64,000 nucleotides of DNA from assembly GCA_002189035.1 (NCBI GenBank), contig CM007990.1, positions 4,898,001 through 4,962,000 of the forward strand, read 5' to 3'. This document shows, piece after piece, positions 1-12,739 of the stretch. How positions within the stretch are numbered: the first letter of the stretch is position 1; every line of letters starts with the position of its first letter. This stretch comes from Utricularia gibba (lineage: Eukaryota; Streptophyta; Magnoliopsida; Lamiales; Lentibulariaceae). The notes below the pieces were generated by a model. It made no database searches. It was not told the DNA's origin and was given only the letters and a program-made list of their open reading frames with translations. The position numbers were made by a program, and so were the translations under genes.

Positions 1-825
1 CGTTGATAACAAAATTCCCACACTAACTGCTGCAACGATCACTTAGAAGAATTGAAACAGGCAGAATATCATCCGTGCTAGGCCTAGCAATTCTTCCACT
101 CCGATGAAGGAAACCACCCGCAGTCTGTTTATTCCTTCTACACAAATCCATTTTCAAGGTAAAAATATAATTTTTTTTTAGTTTTCTATGAAACCTGAAA
201 ACTATATTGAATTAGGTTTCAAGCCTTAGCGCTTCACATTCTTATCAACAACATAGAAGAGAAAGTCAAGAATTTTATAATGATGGAATAACTTATTCTC
301 ATAGGTCTTCACTTGAGTAAAGTGTTTCTAGGGATTTTTGTAAATCGTGTCATGAGTTTGCGAAAGAAAAAAGAATCGAATGAATCAAACTTAGGGTGCT
401 TGATACCAATTGTAAATATATTTGTTGAAATTAAAGATGTGATGTATTGAACGAATACATATAAAATCTAAATAAACAAAAAACATAAATCATATTAACA
501 AATATTAAATTTAATTTATTATTATTGATTTACAATTTATTATATAATTGATTGTTTTAATTTTATTTCTTAAGATATTATTGTTTATTCTAATAATATT
601 AAAGTGAAAATTTGCGACTAGACTCCATATATTTGACATGACTGTAACACACAAGCACGAATCATACACTCAAGACTGCAAGCAAAGTCCATAGACCAAG
701 TGTAATGGATTGGACCCAACATATTTGACCTAAAATAGGTCAAACGATATTACTGTAAAAATAACAAACCCCAGCCAACAGAAACAACGGCGTCACGAAG
801 CGGAGATGCCGCAAACCATTCCTCC
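1..825. other. AT-rich intergenic sequence
   Basis: No open frame with family resemblance and no RNA gene is visible. The stretch is AT-rich, with poly(T) and TAAT runs, and I see no clear transposon ends. It lies beyond the 3' end of the small minus-strand peptide gene, so its right edge may hold that gene's 3' UTR. Confidence 0.6.
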
Positions 826-1014
826 CTACACTAGCGGTGGAGGCGGAGTGGGCAGAGACTCGATATCATTCTGTTTTTCCGCCGGCGCCGGAGGCCAGAT
901 TATGATCTCCCTTTTGGAAACTGCAAGCGCGGACATTCTCCGGTGGAGCGGAGAGGCCAAGCATGGCGCGATCACGAGCAGCAAGAAGACAGCCAAAGCT
1001 ATAGGTTTCTTCAT
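826..1014 (-). CDS. Small secreted peptide precursor-like protein (62 aa, unassigned family)
   Basis: A single-exon minus-strand frame from ATG at 1014 to TAG at 826-828. The first 20 or so residues form a textbook signal peptide: two lysines, then a hydrophobic core (IALAVFLLLVIAP), then a C-L-A-S cleavage-like site. The short mature part is basic (LHRR, SKRE), then has III-W-PPAPAEK, and ends in a proline-rich tail (PTPPPPLV). The frame continues upstream without a stop, but a TATA box about 47 bp before the ATG would place transcription start near 1035, so I chose the ATG at 1014. The architecture fits precursors of secreted signalling peptides. I do not recognise the C-terminal motif as CLE, CEP, IDA, PSY, RGF or PIP. 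It could still be a chance frame; the signal peptide plus TATA spacing is the main support. Confidence 0.5.
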   Translation of the reverse strand: MKKPIALAVFLLLVIAPCLASPLHRRMSALAVSKREIIIWPPAPAEKQNDIESLPTPPPPLV

Positions 1015-1059
1015 CCTGACCTGAACTTGACTTGGCTCCTCGCCGATCAAGGAGAGGCA

Positions 1060-1068
1060 AATATATAC
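1060..1068 (-). promoter_or_regulatory. TATA box of the small peptide gene
   Basis: The minus strand reads TAGTATATATTTG here, about 47 bp upstream of the ATG at 1014. That gives room for a start site about 30 bp downstream and a 5' leader of about 20 nt. Confidence 0.45.
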
Positions 1069-2666
1069 TACACTTGGAGCTACATGTCGACATTCGAAGC
1101 AAACGCCTTTGTGGACGGGATGTCAAGTGGGAACGCATGCACCCACTTGGTCGGAGACTAAGAATAGGCTAAGAAAATTGGACAGATCAGTGACACCCGG
1201 TTCTCCCCCATGACGATGGTCAAACTCTTTTGGCTTATTTAGATTATATTATTATATTTTCAGAATGATAGAATTAATATTTTGGTGTGTTTGGATATTT
1301 ATAGATTTAAATTATTTGAGTTTAGATAAACCTAAATATGTGGATTTAAGAATACTAATACTTTTCTTAAGTATAAATATATCCGTATATGAGAATATTA
1401 TATAAATATAATAATAATTATACTCAAATAATTGATATAATTATACTTTAATATCAAATAACATAATAAAATTAAAACTATTATATACCAATCTTATAAT
1501 TTCATATCAAACCAACCCTCTCAAATCTTAAAACTAGCGACGGACGATCGTGCCCGCGCCCCAACGGGCCCGCTGGTGGTAGTGGTTGATGGCGGTGGCG
1601 GGCAAAAAGCAAAGGGGGCGGCAGTGGCACGGTCGATGGTGGACGTCGGTGGCGGTGGCGGTTAACGTCCGCCAACCTGGGCAAGCTGCGCTGCGCTGTC
1701 TATTCTAGAATGAAAGCACACGAGTTGGACTGGTGCTCGTGGTCGTCCTGGTGGTGGTGTTTCTTACCGCCGTGGTAGTGTCCGTTGATTCGCCATAGGC
1801 GGCGAAACCCTAATCCGAGAGTTCTCCCTTTCGGAATCTGCGATCATCTAGTTGTGTGGAGATATCCGGGGCCTGAGAAAACGACACATTTCAAGAAATC
1901 TCTCTGCATCATGCCTTTGAATGAAGAGAAGAGAATAGAAGAAAACTCTCTGGAAAATGCTAGGCGCTGAACTTGCGTCCACGTGGCAACCCTCCGAAGT
2001 CTAGATCAGACGCCTTTGTCGTGTTGCTTTCAACCCCAAAATTTTCGATTTTTTCAGAAATAAAATATTTTCTTTTTTGGGAAATTTGATAATTTTTTCT
2101 GAAATTTCGTTTTTTGGATCAAATCCGAAATTTGAATATGGGTGAGAATGGAAGATGGTGGGCATTTTTTTTTTTCATGGGTTAATGGTAAATCAGAAAA
2201 TAAATAATGCCATAAATAGAATTACATTCCTTTATTTACTGATAAAAAAATATTAATTTGTTTATTTTTTTTACTTCTTTTAAACGTATTAAGCTTTTTA
2301 ATGTTATGAATAGGTTTTTAAAAAATTAAAAAATCTGGTAATAATAATGAATTTTAATTTTGGATCATAATTCCTGTTGTTTCTTTTTTAGACAAAAAAG
2401 GTCGGCGGTGTTTACATATTTGTCCTGCATCTTCGTGCTGCCGGAAGTAGGTTTGCACGTGGTTGAGCCAAGTCGTATTTGCTTCCTACTGGTCAGAGAT
2501 CCGATAAAGATCTCATTGTTAAGAGATATAGGTCAGCACCCCATGCATCACGCTCAGGCAGGTGAACGAAACGAGTCCATTCGTTTTTCAGTCCAATGTT
2601 TCAGATACACGTGGTTGCAGCTCCGGTTAAATCTTGGTGCGTTGTATTCCTTTCTTGGGAGTAACA
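1069..2666. other. Intergenic sequence with a GC-rich GGT/GGC low-complexity patch
   Basis: Mostly AT-rich DNA. The exception is about 1535-1690, where GGTGG and GGCGG triplet-like runs dominate. The frames crossing that patch look compositional, with no domain. From about 2360 the sequence is probably the promoter and 5' leader of the MATE gene. I see no other gene. Confidence 0.5.
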
Positions 2667-4786
2667 ATGGCGAACAACAACGAAGCCAAACAATTGCTTC
2701 TTGTGCCGGAGGAAGACGATGATGTTGTGCCGGAGGTTACCCCGCGGCTATCTTCCTTCCACCGTCTCTCCAACTTATCCGTTTTCTCCTCCTTCGTCGC
2801 CGGTGAGGACGACATCCCGCCCATAGAGAATGTTAATGGGTTTTTTTGGGCGTTCAAGGAGGAGTCGGGTAAGCTGTGGTATCTTGCTGGACCAGCAATT
2901 TTCACATCCCTTTGCCAATATACGCTCGGAGGTTCGACGCAAACTTTCGCGGGGCATGTGGGTACGCTGGAATTATCCGCATTCTCGATCGAGAACTCCG
3001 TAATCGCGGGATTGTCTCTGGGAGTCATGGTATTGAACCAATTTGAATGATGGGTTTTTTTCTTTGTAATTTTGTTGACAATGATTCGAGTTTTTCGCAG
3101 TTGGGAATGGGAAGCGCGGTGGAAACGCTTTGTGGACAGGCGTTTGGGGCTGGGCAGCTTGATATGCTGGGTGTTTATTTGCAGAGATCATGGATTATTC
3201 TTCTCGGAACTGCTCTGATTATGATGTTTCTATACATTTTCGCCTTGCCCTTTTTGCTGCTAATTGGCCAGAAACAGAGCATTTCTCAAGTCGCCGGAAA
3301 ATTGGCCTGGTGGATGATTCCTCAGCTTTTCGCCTACGCTTTGAATTTTCCGACAGCCAAGTTTTTGCAGGCGCAGAGCAAGATAATGGCCATGGCTTGG
3401 ATCTCAGCTTCGGCTCTTGCCCTGCACATACTTTTTAGCTGGCTTTTTATGCTTAAATTCGGCTGGGGACTAGCTGGCGGTGCCGCGGTTCTCGACGCCT
3501 CGTGGTGGTTCATTGTGATAGCGCAAGTGATTTACATTCTTTCTGGAACCTGCGGAAAAGCTTGGCCAGGATTCAGCTTGAAAGCGGTACAAAATCTATG
3601 GGGATTCGTAAAGCTCTCTCTTGCATCTGCAGTAATGATGTGGTAACTCATCGTATTTCCCTGTTGTGGATCAAGATTCCTGTAAAGATTCACCCTTTTT
3701 ACCATGGCATGTTTACTTACAGCTTGGAAACATGGTATTTCATGGCTTTGACTCTTCTGGCTGGTTACTTGAAGAACGCTGAGGTAGCTGTTGCTGCTCT
3801 ATCTGTTTGGTGAGTTGTGTTGATATGCTCCCAGTTATCAAGATATAATCTTTAGAAACCAGTCGTTTCAAACATGTCCAAATCTGAGAATCTGCATCTT
3901 GTGCAGCACAAACATATTGGGATTCACCAACATGATAGCAGTTGGATTCAATGCTGCAATCAGGTGAGAGATAGATTGATTGATGATGTCCCCACTTGAG
4001 CAAACACGGTGACATCTTCTGTGTTGATTTGCGCAGTGTAAGAGTGTCGAATGAGCTCGGAGCATCCCATCCGCGAACTGCTAAATTTTCAGTTGTGGTA
4101 ATGGTGATATGGGCGCTGCTCGTCGGAACCGTATTCGCAACCGTCCTCATCGTCTTGAAGGATCAATATCCGGCGCTCTTCACCGACAGCGATGAGGTCG
4201 TAGCCATCGTGTATGATCTCACCCCATTGCTGGCCTTCTCCATCGTTGTCAACAGCATCCAGCCCGCTCTATCAGGTTCTTTTGCTTCCTGATCCGCCGC
4301 CCAAGTGATGCATATCATCTAAAACAAATAATCCGATGCAGGAGTCGCGATCGGAGCCGGATGGCAATCGCTGATCGCCTACGTGAACATCGTGTGCTAC
4401 TACGTGTTCGGCGTCCCTCTTGGTTTGGTCATGGGCTACACTCTCAACATGGGCGCCGCCGTAAGTTCATTCATCCACCGGAACCAACCGGAAAAGTCAA
4501 GAGATGCATGATCTTCTTCTTCTTCTTTCTGCAGGGTATATGGTACGGAATGGTAGCAGGGACGATAGTCCAGACATTGATTCTCTTCTGGATCGTTTAC
4601 AGAACAAACTGGGAAAAGGAGGTACAAAGGACACCACCCCATCACAGTTATTCCAAATAAACCACTCACAATTCCACTGGATTTCAGGCCTCCACCGCAG
4701 TGAAAAGGATCAAGTACTGGAGAGGGGAAAAAGCCAATAAAGATGTGGAGAAAGCAGCTCCTCCCATCCAACCAGAAGAAAAGTAA
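2667..4786 (+). CDS. DTX: MATE family transporter (DETOXIFICATION/DTX type)
   Basis: Exons 2667-3029, 3101-3642, 3723-3809, 3907-3963, 4037-4275, 4342-4460, 4535-4621 and 4688-4786 sum to 1,593 nt (530 aa), all with GT-AG introns in phase. The product is a 12-helix cation-coupled exporter; plant members move flavonoids, alkaloids or organic acids into the vacuole or out of the cell. Family signatures include ETLCGQAFGAG near residues 128-138, R-V-S-N-E-L-G near 352-358 and a P-A-L-S-G-V-A-I-G-A-GWQ stretch later. An acidic N-terminal tail (VPEEDDD) precedes the first helix. The ATG at 2667 is chosen because the frame upstream of it has no family resemblance. The exon pattern and sequence resemble the DTX29-35 group, but substrate cannot be read from sequence. 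The model is intact. Confidence 0.95.
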
Positions 4787-5958
4787 TGGGGTTTCTGGAG
4801 CCATGGTCTGAGAATGGACTGGTTGGCATACGTGGACTCACTCCGAAAAGGAATGGAATATTTCAGCTGACAAGATTTGATTGTTGACATTCAAGGTTTT
4901 GTTTTGAGAAACCTCTGGAATCCACATGCTTGGTTTTCCCTATACAGCTTGTGGTTACGTAATGAAGCTTCCTGATTCAAACACATCGTAACAATGAGTT
5001 TGACGGCTGCGCACAGCCCTCGTATTCCATTAGCTAACCATCTTCACATCATTGCATAACTGCCAACTTTATGACTTGGACAACATGCATTCCTTCTTAG
5101 TCTCATCAAACTTGTACCAACTTATGTAATAAAAATGGTGGCTGGTGACATTAGCGATAGAATAATCAATCTAATATCGAGATTTAAAATTGAAATAATT
5201 AAATACATACAAATTATAAATCATCAATAATTAATTGAATTTAATCCATTTTGATCAACGTAGATAGACTTTAGGTGTGTTTGCCTAATCCTACTGGATT
5301 CTTAATTTCAATATTGAATCCTTCATCATCTCATCATACTTGTACCAACTTATGCAATGAGAAAAGGGTGGGTTGTAACACTAGGGAGGCTCCACCAAAG
5401 GTTGAGTGAATGAATCATGGTTGTGTATGATATCAAATATCATAATTTATACATGATATTGTCGATTATAAATATTAAATATAGTTTATTCTTCTAATAA
5501 AAAAATTATATTTTTGTTAAATATGTTCGATATATCATATTAGATGAAAAATGTTAATAGATATATCAAAATTGAATGTTTGTTAAATGTGATAAGATTT
5601 CTAGGTAGCATTTAAATATTTCATTACTCATTTGGTAATTCTATCATTCACCCTTTTATATTAAAAATAATAAAATTGCAATTGTTTTTTAAATAAATAA
5701 AATAAATAATATCTTATATATAATTTATCAATCAAGCACATCTCATCTCATCTTCATATCTTATTCATATATTCCAACTAAATATTTTTTAGTATATTTA
5801 AATCCCACGAGCAAAATATTCACAATTAAAAAAAAACGTGTTTCAAGATGAGTTACTAGAATATTTCGAAGGATACCAGTAGGAAGGTGGTGGATGGAAT
5901 CCAGTGACGGGGTCAAAAGGGAACCTGATTCCCACTTATCACGAGCTCCGGCGCGGCG
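4787..5958. other. Intergenic sequence
   Basis: 3' flank of the MATE gene, then AT-rich DNA with no recognisable gene or element. The right end is the promoter of the next small gene. Confidence 0.6.
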
Positions 5959-5960
5959 CG

Positions 5961-5970
5961 TCTATATAAT
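5961..5970 (+). promoter_or_regulatory. TATA box of the DUF761-like gene
   Basis: TCTATATAAT lies about 45 bp upstream of the ATG at 6009, after a short GC-rich stretch. Spacing fits a plant core promoter. Confidence 0.6.
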
Positions 5971-6008
5971 CAGCTCACCATTCCGCCAACACACATTCAT
6001 CTCAGCAC

Positions 6009-6251
6009 ATGGGGAAGCAGAGCAACGACGTCGCCCGACACCACCGTCCGCCGGACGCCTATGAACTGTATGAGCGGGAGCACATGCCTCCCAGCTTTCA
6101 GGTCGCCGGATCTCCTCCGGCACGAGGAGAGGGCAGCAGCAAGGGAAGCATTGATGCCATGGCCGACCAGTTCATCAAAATGGAGCATCAGAAGTTCGCC
6201 CTCACCAGATGGGCTTCTTCTGCCTATTTCGGCGACTTCATCAGATACTGA
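6009..6251 (+). CDS. Small DUF761-like protein (80 aa)
   Basis: Single-exon frame from ATG to TGA directly downstream of a good TATA box. The N-terminal half is polar and proline-rich (RPPDAYELYEREHMPPSF). The C-terminal part has SIDAMADQFIKMEHQKFALTRW, cut here at the family-like core D-A-M-A-D-x-F-I-x-x-x, which resembles the short DUF761 motif (D-x-x-A-D-x-F-I) of many small plant proteins of unknown function. There is no signal peptide or membrane segment. I cannot give a function. Promoter spacing and motif both support a real gene, but the DUF761 assignment rests on a short match. Confidence 0.6.
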   Translation: MGKQSNDVARHHRPPDAYELYEREHMPPSFQVAGSPPARGEGSSKGSIDAMADQFIKMEHQKFALTRWASSAYFGDFIRY

Positions 6252-6254
6252 AAC

Positions 6255-7004
6255 CGTCGCCGGAAAGAAGCACCTGTAGAAATTATGCTTTTGTTGTGTG
6301 TAATATTTAGGTTGTATTAGGAAATTGGTTACTGTATTTCGAGTGTATCAAAAAATTGACAATCTTATGTATAAAAATTTGTTTTTAGTATATGAAAAAA
6401 AAAGGAAAGATGACTATTTTTGTAAAAGATCGGTAATAACTATTTTTGATTTATTATAATTTAAAAACTAGATATAATTGGTTTTCTATTATTCAAAAAC
6501 TAAGCAAGATTAATTGAGAGCTAATTGTATCAATTTTTTAAATAATTATGATTAATTATGTCAAATTTTTAATATAAACATTAGTAAATTAATTACACCA
6601 AATAATTAATATTGGTAATAATAAATAATAATGATAATTTTCATAAATAGTAGGAGTGAATGATGTTAGAAGCCCGTTTAATAAGCAAGGTTTGGGCCAT
6701 GGGCTTTCAGGGCCTATTAATAGAGAGCCCTTTTCAAAGAAACCGTTGCACAGACATCAGATTTGAAAAAAGATGACCGTTAGGGCTAAGGTTTTAAAAT
6801 GCAAAGACGTCCAAAAGTCAGCCATGGCTACCCGACCGTTGGGACAGACTCCACCTCTTTCTTAACTTGTACTCACGGGCATCATCTGAAGCGGATGATT
6901 CCCAGTTCAATAACACGAGCATCAAATCAAAACTTCTTTCCTTCTTCCCTCCATTTCATCCTCTCAATTTCCGGCACTTTCTGATTCTAGAAGGAATATA
7001 GATC
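6255..7004. other. Intergenic sequence; promoter and leader of the DUF936 gene
   Basis: AT-rich 3' flank of the small gene up to about 6650, then a more balanced stretch with GGGCC/GGCCC-type motifs (about 6690-6715) common in plant housekeeping promoters. No coding signal. Confidence 0.5.
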
Positions 7005-8813
7005 ATGACGGCGCTGGCTCCGGGAGTTCTTTTGAAGCTTCTAGATGGGATGAGCACGGGGACGAAACCCACGAGCGAGTATAGGAGTTCGCTGTTGCAG
7101 GTTACTGATATTGTCCCAGCTGATCTCGATGAGAAGAACCTTGTACCCAGACACGGTTTCTACATCAAGCTTTCAGATTCTTCCCATTCCATCTACGCCA
7201 ATTTGCCATTCGATCAAGATGAGCTGGTTATGAGTAACAAACTGCAGCTGGGGCAGTTTATTTATGTCGATAAACTCGAGCCCGGTTCCCCTGTTCCTCT
7301 TGTTAAAGGGGCGAAACTGATTCCAGGAAGGCACCCTTTAGTGGCTACGCCAGAGCCATTGATGGAGTTGAAAGCAAAGGGAGAAAAGAACAATGGGGGT
7401 CCTTCTGTCGCTAAGAGGAGTTTCTGGGGAACCGGGCCGGGATCCCCTAAGGCAGTTCCGCTTGAGTTCGATCAGTGTACACCGGTGAAAAGCTCCTTGG
7501 TGTTGTCATCACCAGTGGTAAAAGGGAGGACTATGAGAGATGGAAGCGCTGTAAGATCTTCTGTCAGTGGTGTGTTTTTGTCTAAATTACCGGAAACGCC
7601 GTTGATCAGGAGAAGTGCAGTCACTCCTTCATTCCTTAGGAGCAAGAGTGTTTCCCGGAGAGATCAGAGGATTTCTGAGAGTCCTTCCAACGCAGCTGTG
7701 AGAACCCTTTTTCTTCTTTGTGTTAACTGAGATGTGTGCCTTGTTGTGGAGCTGATTATAGCATGGATTCCAGGAGAAGAAGAGCTCAACTCCACCTCCA
7801 AGGTTGAGGAATGATGCCACGGCAGCTTCTCCCTGTCTACGTCAAGATGCAGAGACGAAACAATCCGAGTTTTCATTTGCTGACACTTCAAGCTCCACAA
7901 ACTCTAGTCTTTGTGTGAACTTAACTGGAAAACTGAGCAGTCTTGGAAGGGTGAGTGACAATGAATGATTAGCTTAAATGTCAGGAACGAGATGTTTTGG
8001 AAGTTTGATGAATACCTGATGCCATGCATCCAGGAAGCTGTTCAACAACAAGAAACAGCGCAGAGAATAGCACATCAAGCACTAAGAGATGCTCAAGCCG
8101 CAGCTAACCTTGTTCGCTCTCTCAAGTAAAACAGCACTCTTTTTTCTTATGTTGCTTCTTTTCATCCCTGTTTACACGGTTTTGTTGCCTGTAGGGCATT
8201 TGCCACCGTGATGAAATCAGCGAAAGTCGATGCTCCAGTAGCGTGTTTCAACAAGTTTCTCGAGTTTCACAGCCATATCGTGCAAGCGGTAGTTGAAATG
8301 GCATCGATCCAGGCAGCCACCAATGCTACAGAAACAGCGAAAAGTTCAAATGCTGAAGCAAGTGAAGATGAACCCAGCTCAGTTTTAAATGAAATTGCTC
8401 CGAATTTCATGGAGCAGAAACCAAGTTCAGAATCAAAGAGAAAGGCAGATATTCAGAAGTCCAAGTCTGTTTTAGGAAAGCATCTGAGAGCACCATCATC
8501 AGCAGTGGATAAAAAAGTATCCTCCCCTGAAACTGCTTCTTGTAGCAGTTTGCTCAGCACAATCAAGCTTAGCAAGCAGATCGAAGCGGAAGCATCCAAA
8601 TGGTTTATGGATTTTCTAGATAAAGCATTGGAAGAGAGCAAGAAGAAACCGAAAGGAGCAGAGACAACGAATACACAACGTGTTCCTCAGTCACTTCTAC
8701 TGAAGGTGATCAATTGGGTGGAAGTAGAACACAGTAACCCAAGTAAAAGAACTGTGCATCCAAGAGCTGCAGCCATAGCTAGGAAACTGAGGATCCAAAT
8801 GAAGAATCCTTAG
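7005..8813 (+). CDS. DUF936 family protein (526 aa)
   Basis: Exons 7005-7697, 7774-7950, 8034-8125 and 8195-8813 sum to 1,581 nt in phase. The first 130 residues are the well-conserved DUF936 N-terminus: APGVLLKLL, a stretch like [24 protein letters not shown], then [17 protein letters not shown] and GRHPLV. The middle is low-complexity and serine-rich. The C-terminus has a helical segment with repeated Ala/Gln ([17 protein letters not shown]) and a lysine-rich end. Members are plant-specific and of unknown biochemical function; some have been linked to microtubules or cytoskeleton, which I would not infer here. The start matches the family's usual M-x-x-L-A-P-G. Confidence 0.93.
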
Positions 8814-9150
8814 ACTGAAATAGTGATGCTGAAGTTCTCATTGCACCACCAATGTATCCAGATTTGTTCTTACACCCCAGTCCAGATCCATTAATCATTT
8901 TTTTATCTATTTCACCTTCGCCTCGGCCAAAATTTTACTGAAAAGAAATATGCAAACTAACATAAGGTTTACCCGTGCCATTGGATGATGACTTCTGCAC
9001 TGTACCCTATGAGATGACCTTTTTTTTCCAGTATTGTCCCTTTATGGATTCATCGTTGCTTGATGATTGTCTAATGGCTCTTATTGATATTATTCTTAAA
9101 CCAGAAGAGTGATTCATTGTCCAACACCATGTGGATCCATAAACTTACAC
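8814..9150. other. Convergent 3' flanks of the DUF936 and ALDH genes
   Basis: Only 337 bp separate the two stop codons, so this holds both 3' UTRs and polyadenylation regions. No other feature is visible. Confidence 0.6.
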
Positions 9151-11852
9151 TCACAGCCAAGCTGGGCTTTTGAGAGCAGTAACCACTGCTTTCACTTGCA
9201 GGTAGTTCTTGAGACCGTATTCACCCTTCTCCCTTCCTATGCCACTCATCTTGTATCCACCGAAAGGAATTGCTGCGTCAAAGGTGTCAAAGCAATTGAT
9301 CCATACGGTCCCTGCCCTCAACGCTCTGGTCAATGTGTTGGCTGTGTCTAGATTGTGAGTGAAGACTCCAGCAGCAAGCCCATAATTGGTGTTGTTTGCT
9401 CTCTTGATCACTTCATCAAGTTCTCTGCATCAACAGAACCGATGATTGTGATTAGTATGTCTTCAAGTATACTACTATTTCATCAAAAGATCTTCCAACA
9501 TGTTAACGATTTCAGAGGCATTACTTGTACTTGAGAACAGTCTGAACAGGACCGAAGATCTCCTCTTTGGCAATCACCATGTCATCCTGAAATATGTTCA
9601 CCCTGGTTATTCTATTGTCTTTGCTTCTTAAGTTAGTGATGTGTACCTTGACATCGGAGAAGACAGTGGGCTGAATGTAGTAGCCTTTGCTACCCAATCT
9701 GTCTCCCCCAGTTTCAAGGGTAGCTCCGGATTCTTGTCCAGCTCTGATGTACCCAAGTATCTTGTTGAATTGTTCTTGATCGATCTGAGATTGTGTACAA
9801 CGACGTCTTAAGTTTGTGGGTTTATGGAAAATAGCTCATGCAAGATGAAATTAATACCTGCGGGCCTTGTTCAACTCCTGTCCTGAATGGATCCCCAACC
9901 AGACGCTTCAAAGCACGGGCCTTTGCTTTCTCAAGAAACTCATCATAAACCTTCTCGTGTACATATGTCCTGGATCCAGCACAGCAGCATTGTCCCTTCA
10001 ATGTTTTGATCCAATCAGCTTAAATCCAAGAACAAGCAGGAAAGTCGTAATAAGCAGTGATGCGTATTGTGTAAGCATGGAGTACCTGGTTGAAAAACAG
10101 AGCAAAATGAGCGAGCTCAACGGCTTGATCCACATCAGCATCTTCACATACAATGAAAGGCGACTTCCCTCCAAGCTCCAGTGTTACTGGTTTCAGATTA
10201 CTCTTGGCAGCCAACTCAAGAACAATCTTTCCAGTGTCTGTCGAGCCTGTGAATGCAAGCTGCATAGGTTCAAAGTATGGATCACAGAGTTCAATTACTT
10301 GCGAGCAAAAACAAAGTTAGTTGTGATGATGGTGGTCATTCTACCTTGTCAACATCCATATGATTACAGAGAGCCGCCCCTGCTGTTGGACCATACCCAG
10401 AAACAATGTTCAGAACCCCATCAGGAAGGCCAGCCTATCATATGAATACCAGGAATCGGCACCAGGGTGAGATTCTAAATGCATCGAATCAGAAAACCAT
10501 GGAATTACTAGAATTGCAAGCTTGTGTGTTACCTCATGTAATAGTTTGCCTACAAGAAATGCTGATAATGGAGTTTGCTCTGCTGTTTTGAGAACAATGG
10601 TATTGCCACAAGCCAGTGCTGGACCAACTTTCCAAGCAAACATAACTAATGGAAAATTCCATGGGATAATCTGGCCTGCAACACCTATTGGTTCATGCAG
10701 TGTTTGAACATGAAGAGCTCCATCTGCTGGAATAGTCATTCCATGAATCTTGTCTGCCCAGCCTGCATACACATTCAAAAAGGGTGAGGAAAGCGGAAAC
10801 TAAAGTGTCCCTCAGGATTTACGTCTAGGAACTTGTTTGGGAACTCACCAGCATAGTAGCGAAATAGTCTAACAAACATGGGAACTTCTATTTGGGATGT
10901 CTGCTCAAACGGCTTGCCGCTATCCCAAGTCTCAAGGGCTGCAATCTCATCATTATTCTTCTCAACCAGATCAGCAAAACGCAGCAATATCCGCTGCCTC
11001 TCCTGCAGAAATCAAACAGTTTCTAAGTAAAGGAGTGAATGGAAGTCAAAAAATGAATCCACAAAGGAATATGCTACATAAGCAGTCATCCTAGGCCATG
11101 GTCCTTCATCAAAAGCCTTTCTAGCCGAAGCTACTGCTCGATTAACATCCTCCGCTCCACCTTCAGCAACATGTGCAATCACCTCACCCGTTCTAGGGTC
11201 CAATGTTGGGAAAGTTTTGCCTGGTTTCACAAGAGCTGAAGAGTTAGCTCAGGAAAATAGCCTATTTTATGCAAAAACAAGGACTTTAACCTGCTGCTGC
11301 ATCTACAAACTGTCCATTGATTAAAAGTTTATCATAGAGGACGCTAACTGGTGGCTTGATTGGATCCTCAACAGCTGCTGCTGCTGCTGTGCTGTAGCGG
11401 TGAATCCCTCTCCCAGCAAATCTTTGTTTTCCTGTAACAATCGTTTTAATTCAAGGGCAAAACACATGAGCACTCAGTCTTGAATCATCATTAATTCACT
11501 CTAATAACAGACTCATTAATCTTGATGCCACCGGTAAATACCCAGATTCCAGATATTGATCCACGTGATTAAAGAAACGGGGGTAAAGGAGGATCTTTCA
11601 TCCACTTCAACACACACCACGCCCTACTCAAATTTCCCAGATTCTCAATAAAGAAGCCCAGATGTGAAAACAAGCCGATATTCCACTAAAAAAAAAAAAA
11701 AAGAAAATTCCGGCTCACGAAAAATTACATGATCACTACCTTATGTGGACTCCTGATCAGGGTCGAAAAATGAGTGGAGAGAAAAGTATACCTCCACCAG
11801 ATAGAGGAGGAAGTGAACGAGAAACAAGGGATGCGATCCTTCGACTGGCCAT
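9151..11852 (-). CDS. ALDH2B: Mitochondrial aldehyde dehydrogenase, ALDH2 family
   Basis: Eleven coding exons on the minus strand: 11792-11852, 11291-11431, 11078-11235, 10849-11002, 10533-10762, 10345-10434, 10086-10259, 9858-9995, 9647-9784, 9525-9586 and 9151-9424. They sum to 1,620 nt (539 aa), the usual family length. The enzyme oxidises acetaldehyde and other aldehydes to acids with NAD. Seen directly: the catalytic Glu in TLELGGKSP (about E306), the catalytic Cys in GQCCCAGSR (about C340; the 34-residue spacing matches the family), the NAD-site IPWNFP and FTGST motifs, and the C-terminal SPAWL. The first 40 or so residues ([14 protein letters not shown], then GIHRYST) are rich in Arg and Ser, with few acids, as expected for a mitochondrial presequence. 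The model is intact. Confidence 0.96.
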
Positions 11853-12700
11853 CTCCGATCAAAAGGCAGTGGCAGCAGCAGCAGCAGCAGAGAAAGTCAG
11901 TCCCCCGGTTTGCCTTAAAATCTACGTTTAAGTGGATAAATCACAAACTAGTGAGAACCGAAAACCCAAAAAAGGTGAAAAATTTAAAGCAGGTGGGGTC
12001 TAATCCAAAAGACACCCTCGTGAACTGGGGAAGGAATCTATCTGTACGTTACATTCGAGAGGCACAGAAATGCAGGAGACGAAGAATGCCAATTGCCATA
12101 TATAAACTGAACCGGTTCGAAGATGGTACGTTAGAAAGCACCGCCTCCATCTCCCAAACCGTTCTACCCTCAAAACAACAAACAAGACATCGCCATCCAG
12201 AATACACCATCTCCAAGAATTCATTTTTGGTGGGCTTTCCCATTTCTTCCCCATCATACGTAAATCACAGAATACAAAACTATTTCATTTAAAGCTTCTT
12301 ATTAACGTCACAATTTCCAAAAAACATGTTCCAAGTTCGATAGCAGGGATGAAAGGAAGGGAAGGAAATTACTAGAACTGGGAGAGATTACAACTACAAA
12401 TCGTCAACTACGAGCAGCTTACTTGAAGGAATCCAAAAAGATATTTGAAGAAACGAAGACTGGATTGGAAAAAGTAATTTTATTGAAGAAAAGATAATGT
12501 ATATATAAAATACAGAATAATTAAATTAAGGAAGCTACCATATACTGTTTAAGGAAGCTACTATACATATAATATGTACAATTTATGGAAAGTTATTAAA
12601 TACACCCATATTCTAGTATTTAAGAAATAATAAATACATTCATTTTGACAAATTATTTTAATACTTCTTCCTGAAGATGCAATTTGGAAGCATCTTGAAG
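11853..12700. other. 5' flank of the ALDH gene and intergenic DNA
   Basis: Contains a (CAG/GCT)n microsatellite at about 11873-11891 that lies in the ALDH 5' leader. Upstream is unassigned sequence. The several open frames here match no family I know. Confidence 0.5.
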
Positions 12701-12739
12701 ATGTAAAAATATTTGCAACTTGGCTTCTGGAAGGAACTT

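Noticed and set aside
1502-1684. 60-codon minus-strand frame rich in Arg, His and Pro
   Set aside because: It only translates the GGT/GGC low-complexity patch; no start context, no domain.
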